Source: Biomphalaria glabrata
Lineage: Eukaryota; Mollusca; Gastropoda; Planorbidae
NCBI RefSeq assembly: GCF_947242115.1
Contig: NC_074719.1
Coordinates: 31,997,769-32,061,768, forward strand
DNA: 64,000 nt
Reading direction: 5' to 3'
Shown one piece after another: positions 11,701 to 22,273 of the stretch. The translations under genes and the position numbers were made by a program. The notes beneath the pieces were generated by a model. The model did not search any database. It was not told where the DNA came from and saw nothing but the letters and a program-made list of their open reading frames with translations. How positions within the stretch are numbered: position 1 is the stretch's first letter; the number at the start of each line of letters is the position of its first letter.

Positions 11701-14700
11701 TTTTGTAACAACAAATATTTTGCTCGTAATAAGTAATGAAATATAGATTAAAAAACCTTTTACCCTGCCCCTATTCCCCCCCCTTGAAAAATAACATGGC
11801 TAAGCCAATGCCTGCTGGCGTATTTTTGTTCAATATATATATACATGGTCTAGACCTCGAGACCAAATTTAATTTTAGATTTTCAGCCTTAGATTAGGTC
11901 AGATTTGTACAATAAATCAAAAATATCAATTAGAAATAGATCTAACAGCTTCTATGGTCCTTTTAAAGAGCTCACCTGTAAACATCCATTCTCCTTCCAA
12001 CATTTGTCTATAGCAATGAAGACAGTCAACATATCAGGGTACAGGCAGCCATTCTTGTACCAGTAACTGGAAACAAAGTCTTTACATTGTCTTTTTTTTA
12101 TCTCAAGGATATTCTAATTGTTAATATTTTTTAACTTCATTAGCTATTGTGCATTAGCAAGTATTTTAGTGGCTAATGTTAATTCGTTCATTTTTTTTTC
12201 TTTTTTATCTGTAACATTTCAAGTTTTTTTTACATATTGTGGAGATTTTTTCTAAACTGAAAAAGTTTAGTCAAAATGTTTCATCTTATCCTCTGCAAAA
12301 TAGGAAGACACTGTGATTTCTAAGAGCTAACATTTCTTTTTGTGTTACAGCAACAAGTGCAGTTGCTTACTGCAATGATGTCAAAATATAAAATAGCATA
12401 TTATACACTCAAAAACAAACATATAAAATAGCATATTATACACTCAAAAACAAACAAACAAGAAAAATAAAAATAATACTTTTGTTTTTTAAAAAAAGCT
12501 TATATTAAGCGTAGTAGTATCGATTAGTTTGGATCAGTCATGTAAATGAATTCATTGATCTAGACTAACAATAATAAAAGATCCCAGATGCAGAAACCAA
12601 GCCTGAACTAATGGCCAGAATTGCACAGTCAACAACAGCACTTGCAAAACTCAAAACAATCTGGACAGACAAAGGCATAGCCCTCGAAACTAAAATCAGA
12701 CTGATGTGCTCAGTGGTCATGGCCACATTCTTAAATGCATGCGAATCTTGGACACTAACCTCATATCTTTAGAAGAGAATCCTACCAATGGAACTAAGAT
12801 GCTACAGAAAGATGTCACTTACAAAGACTGCATCACAATTAAAGAGATTAGAAACAGGATTGATACAGTAATGGGAACCCATAATGACCTGCTAACCACT
12901 GTTAAAAAATGCAAACTTAAGCTCTATGGCACACAAGGTGTCCAGGGCTCACAAAGACCTTCCTTCAGGGAACAGTACCAGGAAGAAGAAGAGAAAGACA
13001 TCAAAGAATGAACAGGCCTGTGATTGAATGAAATTCTATCAAAGGCAAAAGACAGAGAGGAAGAAGACGGTCAACAGATCTTGTGTGATGTCCTAAAGGC
13101 TCAACAGACAAAAGGATAAGTGAAGGTGAAGAATAATACATCTGTGCCAATAGAAATATTTTTAACAGATAGAGTGAGTTGATATAAGCTTTGTCAAAAA
13201 TCAAATTAATTTTAAACTACCATATATTCTAAAAAATTTATTTCATAACAAAAATTTCCAATAAACAATAAGCCTACCCATAATCTTGATGCCATAAATT
13301 CTAAAAAATTTATTTCATAACAAAACTTTCCAATAAAAAATAAGCCTACCCATAATCTTGATGCCATACATGCTCCCCACCAGTAAATGGTTCCTTCATC
13401 ATGAGTTTTGTGTGGTAATGGTAGACCTCACCACCTAACAACTAAATAACAAAAACTTGCATTAAGGATCAATATTAACAACACAAAAATTAGTCTTGTA
13501 AAATATGTAGTACTATCAACTAATTGGGTGATTGGAAACATAAGGATTTTTCTTTTTACAAAGCTTATATCAACTCTCTCTGTCTGATAAAAAATGTGAA
13601 CATGTTTTTTCTCCCCATCCATTCTAAGATCAAGTTGAAACTTTGTACAATTATTTATTGTACCTGACAAAACAAAAATCAATTTTTTAAAAATTAACTG
13701 ATTGGTAATCAATTTTTTTGTTTGGTATCCAACAAGGGAAAGAAATTATACTTTACTTATGTGGTGGTATAAGATTAAATTAGTCCCCTTAAAACTTTGC
13801 TTAGAGAATTAGGTTGTCTCTAAACTCTTTCTTTCCTTATCAACAATACCAGTGTTGTATTTATCCCATTCTGCACCCTAATCGATGATATTATCGTCGA
13901 TGCTTAAAAAGTCAGTTATTTTGTTTTCTTTCCTCCCAAAATATTTTTAATTGTTTATAATTTAATCTTGAATAGTTTCCCTTTCCAAAAAAATATGAAT
14001 TTTTTTTTATTTTCACTGTGTTTTTATCAAAAACTTGTTTTTTTTAAAGAGTGGGGGCTAAAAAAGGCTCTATTTTTCTATGTTCATTCAGAGTGGCAGT
14101 GGGCAGAGTATGAACCCTTAACCTTTGAGACAACCAAACAACAGTCCAGTGTGCATACCCCACGACCAGGCCGCCAACCATAAAATAATCATAAAATATT
14201 GCCTACGTCTAGTCTCGATCCTAGTTCTAGAGAGACTAGTCCACAGTCTGTAAGTTTCATTTTTAAATTCTATTATCCAAAATAAATTTTTATTCTGGTC
14301 CTCTAAACATCAATTTGTTTTATCTAAAAAGGGTGTGCATTCTCCTTTAATTATATGCCAAATATAACATTTTCTGCTAATAAACAAAAAAAAGTTATTC
14401 AAGTTTAATCATAACAGGGTAGTGAAATACATATAGGTGAAATGAAAACTCTGTCAGAACATGAAAAATAATTATGGAGAGAAAGAGTTACGTTTGACAC
14501 TAACAATAGCAATTAATTTTTTTTTTTTCATTGGTTAATGTATTGGCTTGAGGAGGCTTGAGCCCATGAGTCTGAATTCAAGCCATACAGCTTTTTTTTA
14601 AATATATATAAAATACATTAAAAATCTATCCCAATAACCTTCACCTAGATACCCCTTTCTTTCTCCTCTGCCCTCATACCCAACTGGTCCAGACAAGTGA

Positions 14701-17700
14701 TAGGATCATAGAGTAGTGAGAAAGCTAAAATAAAATAAATTATAGCTTTTATATAGCGCTACTTTCATGCTTATAGCATGCTCAGAGCGCTATGGTCCAA
14801 TCTCATTTGTGGACCAGTGTGGGGGGTAAGGGTATCTGGAAGAAGGTTTTCCATGCTGCCTTTAGGGGCTTAGTAAACACAACTCTGCTCATGTCGGGTG
14901 TCGAACCTCGAGCCCCCTTCATAGGTAGTCAAGCCAAGCCAAAATCAAGCGTACTTAGCCTCTCGACCACTCTTCCCACTAGTCCAAAAATCATGAAATA
15001 GCACTAAACATAAAAAACTGGTAAAAATATTGGTAATGGCATAGGTTTATTATTGTTAGCCTAGATCTATGTTAAATTTAATTACATGACTGATCCAAAC
15101 TAATTGATACAATGGACCTCATTCACCAATCGTAAACAAACAAAATTTAGCCAAGTGATTCTCAATATCTTCTATTCAAAATATTTAATCCATATAGGCT
15201 GTCACGTGATACGTTTTTTTCATTATTGATAAGGTGAATGAGGTCCATTATAAGCCTTGTGTTATTATTATTTAAAGTATTTTTTACATTTTTCTTGTTT
15301 ATGTAATATTTCTTGCTTCTAGACTTAATTTTAAAAAAAAAGATATTATTAAAACAGAAATAAATGAAAATGTGAGTTTTAAACTTTTATAATTTCTCTA
15401 TGCTTAATATATATATATATTTTTTATCTTTTTACTTTTTCAGAAGTGCCTGCAACTTTTTCACAGCGACCAACCATTCCAGTGACATCATTTCCTGGAT
15501 GACTCCACAAGCACAAGCGACTTTTGCGACCTTCACTGTCATTGATCTATCTCACAAGAAAGACAAAAGTGTTTATGAAACATTTAAATGTCATCATTAA
15601 CTTAGAGATGACAAAAATATAATTTTTTACACACTGAAATATGTGGGGAAAACTGAATGTGAAATGGAACTAATGAGGTATTTTTTTTAGTTGTTTTTTT
15701 TTTTGTACAGTTTATGTTTTATTTTTAACTACCAATTATGTTGTTTTTAGTTCTAATTTTATTCTGTATATTTTTAATTTTCATTTACATATAATCTCTC
15801 TTGTATTTATTTATAAAACTACTTAACTAACTATTCTAGTTATTGTTTGTTAGCATATTTTGCATGTTTTTATCTAGATTGCCATATTGTATTTTTTAAA
15901 TATAAATAGTTTTGTTTACAAAGCTTATATCAACTCACTCTGTCTGTCTGGTCAAAAGTTTGAACATGTATTTCTCCCACAGCCATTCAATGATCAAATT
16001 TAAACTTTACACAATTATTTATTGTACCTGACAAAACATGAATCAATTTAAAAAATAACCAATTATTTTGTTTGATATTTAAAAAAGGGAAATAAATCTT
16101 AGATTATTGATAGTTGTAAATATGGAGTTCTTCCCCTTAGACAATCATTGTTGTTTTTTTATAAAAGTATTTTTATATTTTGCTTCTTTCATTTATTTGC
16201 TGACATTTAGTTTAATGACAATACTCTATTAATACAGTATGCATAATTGTAGGGCTTCTCTCCAGGGCATTCAGAAGTAAAGACCTGACCCTCGCAAGTC
16301 CTCACTCAAATTTGATGATAAATGTTTTAATTTTTAATGAATTTTGATGTAACTTTTTTTTGCCTTAGGTTCATTAAAAGTTTTTTTTTCTTCAAATTTT
16401 TTTTTGGGTGGTTGTTGTGTCTCTAAGCTCAGTTTTCAACCATTATGTAAAATATGCTGAGTAAATCTGGTAACAACGTAAGACCCATCAACTGACATTA
16501 GCTTACTAATCTTTTTCAAGCCTTCTCTCTGTGTATCTGTTATCTCTATAGCAAAAAAAATCATTGCAGTATGATAGAGGCCATGTTACATTGAAGGTTA
16601 TATACTTTTATTTTATTTTCTAAATTGTACTGTACTTAAGGAAACGCTTATCTTATCTTATGACCTTTAAAAAAGAGGTTGCTTTTTAAGTTTAAAAAAA
16701 TCTCTTCCCATAATGATTAGTGCACTACTGAAGGTTGTGAAAAATAATTAACCAATATATGCTACATACATTTTTCAAAGCATATTTTACTTTACAAAGA
16801 TTCAAGGACTAATGCATAAAACCTTTTACAGAATGCAAAAATTATTTTTTTATATCACTTTAAAAAAAAAAAGCCCAAAATTTTCTTCTTTATACATTTG
16901 AATTTTCCTGCATCCTTTTAAAATGTGACTATTACTTTCATAGTCACATAGGAATAAGTTGATATTATTAAAAAAAAAAATTTAAAACTAAACTATTCTA
17001 CGTTACAAATAGACTTGCCTGGAATGAATGTTTTAACAATGCATCAGTGCCTTCAAGAGCTTGTTTTACTTTCAGTAACTCTTCTGTGTCAAGAAGACCT
17101 CTGAATTTGAAAATATTAATAAATATATTCAATGACAAGTTACTTTGTTACATAAACAATAAGTAAATAGCTTTTCACCATAGACAGAAGTAAATTGTTT
17201 TCAAACTTTCAGTTATCAAGTTAATTTTATTGCAGGAGGGTATGTTATCTACATCACTGAAACCTAAGTATTAATATCTATGTACTGATATTTTTTACAG
17301 TCTGAGGTCTTTTGGTCCCCAATTTTGATTCTAATTACTGGCTAGTTGGGCTGATAGACAGCAGAGCTTATCTATTGCTTTTTTTTTTCTATTTGTGAGA
17401 ATCATTATGTAGGAATGTGATTTCAGTACCTCACAATGATATAGCCAGCCTCATCAAAATCATTCTTGACTTGATTGGTCACTTCAAACTTATCAGAATA
17501 GGTGTACTCTGGAAAATAAAATGCATGACATTGTTGCAATTAAAGCTCATAATAATACTTGTGAAGAGAACAACATACTGAGGTTGAGCTCAGTGGCCCA
17601 ATAGTTGCTGAATCAGGGACCTCACATTTTATATTAATTTGAGGCTTGGAAATTTAATAATTTGGAATTATAAAACACAGCACAGCACTATTGGTTGAAT

Positions 17701-19698
17701 GGTCACCTTGAGTTAGTAAAGTTAATTGATGATAGTCCTATGGCAATGATTACGTGTTAGCTTAACATACATTACACTTCCTTTACAAGTCATGTCTTAA
17801 AATGACTTTCTGCATACCACAAGACAGTTTCTTCTATTATAGAGCTTAAAAGTGCTAAACCCAGTTGAAAGCATAGCATTGTGCAATGTGAGGCTGAGAG
17901 GTGAAAAATGCTTAGCGACTTCTCAAGGGAGCTCAAGATCAAATCCAAACTCAAGATGAGCACAGAAACCTTTTCCAAGGTACTCCCTCCCCTCACTGGT
18001 CCACAAGATAATATAAATATAAATCTATATGATAGAATAAATCTAGATCGACTACTATTATCTTGCATTAGATCTAATCATCTAGAATGTCTATAGACAG
18101 TGATGATGATAGATGATAGACAGATAGATCTAGTAATCTATATATATAATTCACTACATCGCCCAACCATGTGGGACAAGACACACAACGACTCTCAAAC
18201 CATCGATGAAAAAGATAACTCTTTTAATTCTGCAAGTCGGACTAAAGTTACCCCACATAACTTTTGCAGTGACAGCGAGCGGGGCTCAGAAAAAAAAAGG
18301 GCGAGGGACACCTTACACGCCCTCCTCCCGCCTGCACCTGCGCCTTCCTCGCACTCCAGGCATGCGCTCTCAGTCGTTTACCCAGACCCACCCCATTTGG
18401 ACAACTGTGACTTTCAGGAAGTATTCCCTTGTCACTAAATAGCAGCGTATGCTATGCTGTGGGTCGGCTCATAGCCTAAATTTTACATATAGATCTATTA
18501 TCTATAGATCTACATAATTATTATTATATTATATGATAATACTTAAGAGTAGGCCTACATATTAAATTCATATTATAGACTAGATACTAAATAAGATAGA
18601 GATCAAAATACATTATTAATTTTATTATTAACATGTTAGATCTACATGTCGTTGTCAGTCCAGATTCATTGATTGTAACTAATCTATATTATTATATAGA
18701 TTTATAGATCTGGAATCCTGATTCTGGATTCTAGATCTAGTATATTATAGTATAGACTAATAATGTATATAAAAAAATAAATAATCTAGATTCTACATTA
18801 TTTAATCTAGACTCTAGATACAAGGACTAGATCTATTAGTATTATTATATTATATTATAGTAGACTTATAAGTAGATCTATTATTATCATAATCTATAAT
18901 ACTAATAATAGAATCTAAAATCTTAATTTCAATCTAGACTCTAGTCTAGATTCTAGAAGATGAGATCTATTTTATTAATTTTAAGTATTTAATCTAGATC
19001 TAGAATAGAAAGATCTAGCTAGAATTAGAATAGTATTGTATAGTATAGTTAATTATAATAGTACTATTACTATAGTGTAACTATAGTTAGTCATAGTATT
19101 AACTTATTATTAAGTATAGTTTCAAGTTTGAAATTAACAACCTTTCAGTGGCATTTTACAAGACTATATGTGACTTATGACCGAGGTTTAAAATATTGAA
19201 ATAAATAGCAATAGATAGATAGAATTTAAGTAAGCCTTAGTTCACGATTAGACTTATTTAGATCAAGGTAGATCTAAGATTATTTAGACTAGAATCTGAT
19301 AATCTAGATTTGGTCGGTATTTTGATTTTACAATTTAGAGTTTACAAATAAAGCAATCATGTGACCACATAGTTCTAGTAAAAATTATTTTCTTTCTGAA
19401 AGAAGTTGTCAATCACTAGTCTATATAAATTAGTAAAATGCCACAGAGAATAGGCCTATATATATTTACTGGTAATAGGCCTGCTAAGCAAAAATAAATA
19501 TTGACTGGTAATAGGCCTGCTAAGCAAAAATAAACATTGTGATAATACTTAATTAATCTTTGACGTATGCGTATATCGAAATAATTAATCTTGTAGCTTA
19601 CTTTTCAATGTGTCGACTTTCAAAAAAAAAAAGAAAAACATTTTGGTAAATTTTACCGCTGCTGTTTCTATCGTGATAGGTGCTAGTGCTAGACACAT
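8733..19698 (-). CDS. Phytanoyl-CoA dioxygenase (PhyH) family Fe(II)/2-oxoglutarate oxygenase, nine coding exons
   Basis: Coding exons on the minus strand: 19698-19602 (tentative), 17508-17430, 17100-17019, 15546-15436, 13441-13350, 12066-11976, 11198-11069, 10137-9986, 8843-8733 (stop TGA). All junctions keep phase and give 314 residues, near the usual ~290 for this family. Metal ligands are visible: HxD in VWHQDYG (H150, D152), distal histidine in [10 protein letters not shown] (H239), with R249/R250 in NQSPYRRW as the likely 2-oxoglutarate anchor. Family landmarks are [41 protein letters not shown] and the tail [10 protein letters not shown]. No targeting signal is clear. The substrate cannot be told; animal relatives are annotated as PHYHD1-like or proline-hydroxylase-like. 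The first exon fits by phase and donor (GTAAGC), but its start is unsure: M1 at 19698 or M20 at 19641, the latter opening with a five-Phe run from a T tract. Introns carry LINE, SINE and MITE insertions. Confidence 0.88.
8915..9127 (+). mobile_element. tRNA-derived SINE, family 1, in the last PhyH intron
   Basis: An A-box-like TGGCTGAGCAGTAAAGGGC is followed by a B-box-like GGTTCGAATGG, then CGCCTCTGAGTCCACCC, and the tail AACCTTTACATCATCTGCCC TATAGACCACAAGG...GGGGAACTTTACTTT. The same tail is found at 53586-53660 and 59646-59806. It is antisense to the host gene. Confidence 0.8.
9128..9985. other. Rest of last PhyH intron; nothing recognised
   Basis: AT-rich, with a TATATA run near 9850 and poly-A tracts. 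The open frames at 9004-9285 and 9229-9483 show no protein-like features. Confidence 0.45.
10575..11005 (+). mobile_element. hAT-like element right end, family copy B
   Basis: Ordered similarity to 2100-2531, ending GGGGTCTACGAGACAAAAAA ACTTTGGGAACCATTG. In reverse this is CAATGGTTCCCAAAGTTTTTTTGTCTCGTAGACCCC, similar to the left end at 22054 (CAGTGGTTCGCAAACTTTTG TCTCGTAGAC). It sits in the PhyH intron between exons 10137-9986 and 11198-11069. Confidence 0.55.
12570..13125 (+). mobile_element. LINE fragment (C-terminal region of reverse transcriptase ORF)
   Basis: Translated pieces: [40 protein letters not shown], then [18 protein letters not shown], and downstream [17 protein letters not shown] with a frameshifted tail. 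This matches the TRIAKATAAL...YACESWTLT...MEMRCYRRLL block of a widespread invertebrate LINE family. Stops and frameshifts make it dead. It lies in a PhyH intron, antisense to the gene. Confidence 0.75.
13223..13366. repeat. 72-bp direct tandem duplication covering a PhyH exon end and splice donor
   Basis: Two copies of TTCTAAAAAATTTATTTCAT AACAAAA...TTTCCAATAAA...ATAAGCCTACCCATAATCTTGATGCCATA lie 72 bp apart (AGCCTACCCA at 13271 and 13343). On the minus strand each holds TGGCATCAAGATTATGG|GTAGGC, the end of the HxD-bearing exon plus its donor. Only the copy at 13350 can join in frame; reading on to the second donor meets TAG at once. Confidence 0.85.
14085..14180 (-). mobile_element. tRNA-like SINE fragment, family 3
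   Basis: On the minus strand GGCGGCCTGGTCGTGGGGTA resembles an A box and AAGGGTTCATACTCTGCC a B box. The arrangement matches 20880-20975, where the B box is better kept (GGTTCGAACC). Confidence 0.45.
14738..14979 (-). mobile_element. tRNA-derived SINE, family 2
   Basis: On the minus strand it reads AGTGGTCGAGAGGCTAAGTA (A box), GGGGGCTCGAGGTTCGACAC (B box), then CAGAGTTGTGTTTACTAAGC, GGCAGCATGGAAAACCTTC, TGGTCCACAAATGAGATTGG and AGCGCTCTGAGCATGCTATA AGCATGAAAGTAGCGCTATATAAAAGC. The box pattern suggests a class-II tRNA (Ser/Leu) source. Other copies: 62504-62745 and the split copy at 22230-23600. It sits in a PhyH intron. Confidence 0.8.
15110..15250. mobile_element. MITE with TIR AATGGACCTCATTCACC, copy 1
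   Basis: It begins CAATGGACCTCATTCACCAA TCGTAAACAAACA and ends GGTGAATGAGGTCCATTA, flanked by TA on both sides. It contains CTGTCACGTGAT. A longer copy of the same family lies at 52469-52655. It sits in a PhyH intron. Confidence 0.75.
15600..17018. other. PhyH intron; nothing recognised
   Basis: AT-rich intronic DNA. The word AGTTTTGTTTACAAAGCTTATATCAACTC...CTGTCTGGTCAAAAG...TTTATTGTACCTGACAAAACA (15905-16040) is repeated from 13560-13680, so a diverged repeat of ~120 bp occurs in two introns. A 9-bp-stem hairpin TGTGACTAT/ATAGTCACA lies near 16925. Confidence 0.4.
17018..17019 (-). other. Non-canonical GC splice donor in the PhyH gene
   Basis: The exon 17100-17019 ends CATTCATTCCAG followed by GCAAGT. 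AG|GCAAGT is the standard strong GC-AG donor consensus. No GT lies nearby that would keep phase with the next exon (15546-15436). The join gives [16 protein letters not shown]. Confidence 0.75.
17509..18480. other. First PhyH intron, 3' part; no gene
   Basis: Contains a fragment resembling the end of SINE family 2 (CCCTCCCCTCACTGGTCCACAA near 17985) and GC-richer DNA at 18240-18420 with CACTAAATAGCAGCGTATGC, related to 914-940. The open frames 17790-18068, 17908-18096, 18100-18438 and 18206-18442 have no recognisable protein content. Confidence 0.4.
18481..19420. repeat. Low-complexity TAGATCTA / CTAGA-rich patch
   Basis: AGATCT, CTAGA and TATTATA words recur dozens of times in no fixed period. 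Similar DNA is at 49190-49290 and 58800-59160. No coding or RNA feature is visible. Confidence 0.6.
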
Positions 19699-20574
19699 GT
19701 TCAATTTTCTTATTTTCTCGTCCACCGCAAGTCGGGGAATTAGTGATGAGTGAATCCATGCTATTGCACTTAGGATATAGATTTATAAGTTATCCGGATA
19801 AGTAATCCGGATTTAGTAAAAAGAAAAAAAAAATCCCAAAATGGAACTATATAGGCCTATGGACTAAATTAACAGCAAATTCAAAACAGAAGCATCTACT
19901 TTGACTGAATTAGACGCGTAGTACGATATTTAAAAAAAAAAAACTATATTTTTGCGAGGATCTTCTACTCTACTAAATTATGTCTATTATAACAGCTTGT
20001 CAGAATATTTTGGAAGTTTTTTTTTATAATAAACACAGATAAATTGGGCGCGATCAGAGTGTAAAACCCTTCTTTTGTCTTCATAATATTATATTTATCG
20101 ACAGGGCTTAAAAATGCGCAAATGAATTGTTTTCTATACTGTTCCTTTAGTAGTCTATAGTTCTATCATGGATTAGTTCCACGATCCAATGAGGAAGATT
20201 TCATTTACGTCGGACATGGTCAGACAACTAATAAATAGCAAGCTTTGTGGTGTACCGGTGTACAAACTAATGGAAATGTTGATAAAACATTGTTTTTGTT
20301 TCATTTACATGATATATGCACACTTTGACATGCGCACTTTTTAGCACTGCAGAATCCACATTTTTATGCTGCTCTCTTTTTGTAACTTGGCAGTTTTTAA
20401 GTTCAAATTAGCGTCCTTGGCATTGTTTCGTTTCTTGTGAAAATCTTCAATTCACACAGTGACTGTGCTCTACTGACACGTCTCCACTACACACAGTGTC
20501 TGTGCTCTATTGACACTAGCTCGGACACGTCATCGGCATGTCAGAAGATAATGTAAAAAAGTAAAGTTCCTCTT
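19699..20574. other. Intergenic; possible PhyH upstream region
   Basis: No gene recognised. A direct repeat TACTGGTAATAGGCCTGCTA AGCAAAAATAAA occurs just inside the PhyH intron (19465-19535). GTGACTGTGCTCTACTGACACGTC and TGTCTGTGCTCTATTGACAC (20460-20515) form a local repeat. Confidence 0.35.
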
Positions 20575-20840
20575 TCAGACCCTACGATCTCTTGGGCAAG
20601 ACTAACATATGGATGACCTTACGATCTCTATAGGGCAAGACTAGCATATGGATTTATCTGCAAGACTAACATATGGATTTATCTGCAAGACTAACATATG
20701 GATTTATCTGCAAGACTAACATATGGATTTATCTGCAAGACTAACATATGGATTTATCTGCAAGACTAACATATGGATTTATCTGCAAGACTAACATATG
20801 GATTTATCTGCAAGACTAACATATGGATTTATCTGCAAGC
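20575..20840 (+). repeat. 25-bp minisatellite
   Basis: About seven near-identical units of GCAAGACTAACATATGGATT TATCT from 20660, preceded by three diverged units that start ACGATCTCTTGGGCAAGACT. Confidence 0.9.
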
Positions 20841-20869
20841 GGACTACAAACATGTTTGTGAGAGGAAAT

Positions 20870-20975
20870 TGCCCTAGATCTGACAGCATGGTGACAGATG
20901 CGTCTGGTGGCGGGGGTTCGAACCAGGAAACATCGGAACACTCCAGAGTACCACACAACCAGGCCGCTATCCTTG
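20870..20975 (-). mobile_element. tRNA-like SINE fragment, family 3
   Basis: On the minus strand: GATAGCGGCCTGGTTGTGTGG (A box) and CCTGGTTCGAACCCCCGCCA (B box), about 40 bp apart. The spacing and sequence match 14085-14180. It does not fold as a full tRNA, so it is called a SINE head. Confidence 0.5.
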
Positions 20976-21109
20976 GTCATAAATTAGTTGATCATTTCTT
21001 GGTAACAATCAGTTCATTGCATACTCGTGATATTGTGGTGTACTATTAATCATTACAAAGTCAGTCGTCCAGACACCCACTTAGCCTATACGCTTCTATT
21101 TTGTATGGA

Positions 21110-21372
21110 GGGATGTAAGATTAGGAGGTAAAGATAAGATTATGAGGTAAGAGGTAGGAGGTAAGATTAAGGTAATAGGTAAGATTATGAGGTAATAGGT
21201 AAGATTATGAGGTAATATGTAAGATTAGGAGGTAATAGGTAAGATTATGAGGTAATAGGTAAGATTATGAGGTAATAGTTAAGATTATGAGGTAATAGTT
21301 AAGATAGTGAGGTAATAGTTAAGATTACGAGGTAAGAGGTAAGATTATGATATAAGAGGTAAGATTATGACT
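21110..21372 (+). repeat. 20-bp minisatellite
   Basis: About 13 units of AAGATTATGAGGTAATAGGT with scattered changes (AGGAGG, AATAGTT, AAGAGGT variants). Confidence 0.9.
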
Positions 21373-21562
21373 TTTGATAGTATGTAGGCCTACTTTATAG
21401 CTTCTGATATTCGTGCGGAAAATATTGAAACCTGTATCGCAGCCTGCATTGCTTATCAATCAAACGGCCATTGGGTTGACACTTTGGGGGACACGAATTG
21501 ATTTTTTTTTAAAACGAGACTCTCTTTGATAATTTCTTTAGACAATGAATTTTTTTTTTTCA

Positions 21563-21748
21563 GTATAAGAAAGTCTACGAGTGTAAGAAAGTCTACGAGT
21601 GTAAGAAAGTCTACGAGTGTAAGAAAGTCTACGAGTGTAAGAAAGTCTACGAGTGTAAGAAAGTCTACGAGTGTAAGAAAGTCTACGAGTGTAAGAAAGT
21701 CTACGAGTGTAAGAAAGTCTACGAGTGTAAGAAAGTCTACGATTGATT
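21563..21748 (+). repeat. 18-bp minisatellite
   Basis: Ten almost perfect units of GTGTAAGAAAGTCTACGA. It is open in frame and would encode VRKSTS repeats, but there is no codon bias, splice context or homologue to support translation. Confidence 0.9.
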
Positions 21749-22053
21749 CAATGAGTGAAGGGGTGGATGAACTTTAGAATAGATTGATACATTTTTTGTT
21801 GAATGATTAATAGGGGTCTAAAATGTGTGAGTATAAAATGAAGGCTTACTGATTTTAAAGTTTCCTACCATATGTTACCACAAGGGGGAGTAGAATCGAT
21901 ACAAAATCTTCTCTCATTTACTTCTGCTCCCCCCCCCCCCGCTCTCCACACACACACACTTTTCTTGTACCAATGACCGGCCCAATCAATGCGTTCAGAA
22001 TTACACCTAGTTCTTTCAAGAGATACGTTTTACTTGTGTTACTGGTAGGCCTA

Positions 22054-22229
22054 GATCAGTGGTTCGCAAACTTTTGTCTCGTAGACTCCTTGTTATGTTT
22101 TCCAGTATTTGGTAGACCCCCTGCTTCGCTAATTTATGTATTTTTCAAAATTTGTCATCTTCAATGTGTTTTTCTTTACTAATTTCTAAGTCGTATATTT
22201 TAATAATGAAATTCAAATTAAAATGAAGC
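22054..22229 (+). mobile_element. hAT-like left end
   Basis: Starts CAGTGGTTCGCAAACTTTTG TCTCGTAGACTCC and runs to GGTAGACCCCCTGCTTCG, a typical hAT terminus in animals. It is the opposite end of the type seen at 10930-11005. It is cut off by the SINE that follows. Confidence 0.5.
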
Positions 22230-22265
22230 GTGGTCGAGAGGCTACGTGCACTTGGCTTGGCTACA
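22230..22265 (+). mobile_element. SINE family 2, first piece of a split copy
   Basis: GAAGCGTGGTCGAGAGGCTA CGTGCACTTGGCTTGGCTAC is the A-box end of SINE family 2. The copy resumes at 23129 after the inserted hAT-like element, with TATGAAGG on both sides of the insert. Confidence 0.75.
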
Positions 22266-22273
22266 TATGAAGG

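Noticed and set aside
15400-15600. 66-codon plus-strand open frame
   Set aside because: It is antisense to the PhyH exon 15546-15436, whose minus-strand frame fits the family.
17577-17665. Another SINE family 1 head
   Set aside because: GAGCTCAGTGGCCCAATAGTTG and CAGGGACC recall it, but no B box or tail is present.
20575-21748. CRISPR array
   Set aside because: Units are contiguous without spacers, in a eukaryotic genome.
21526-21777. Repetitive VRKSTS protein
   Set aside because: Product of an in-frame 18-bp minisatellite; no splice or start context and no known domain.
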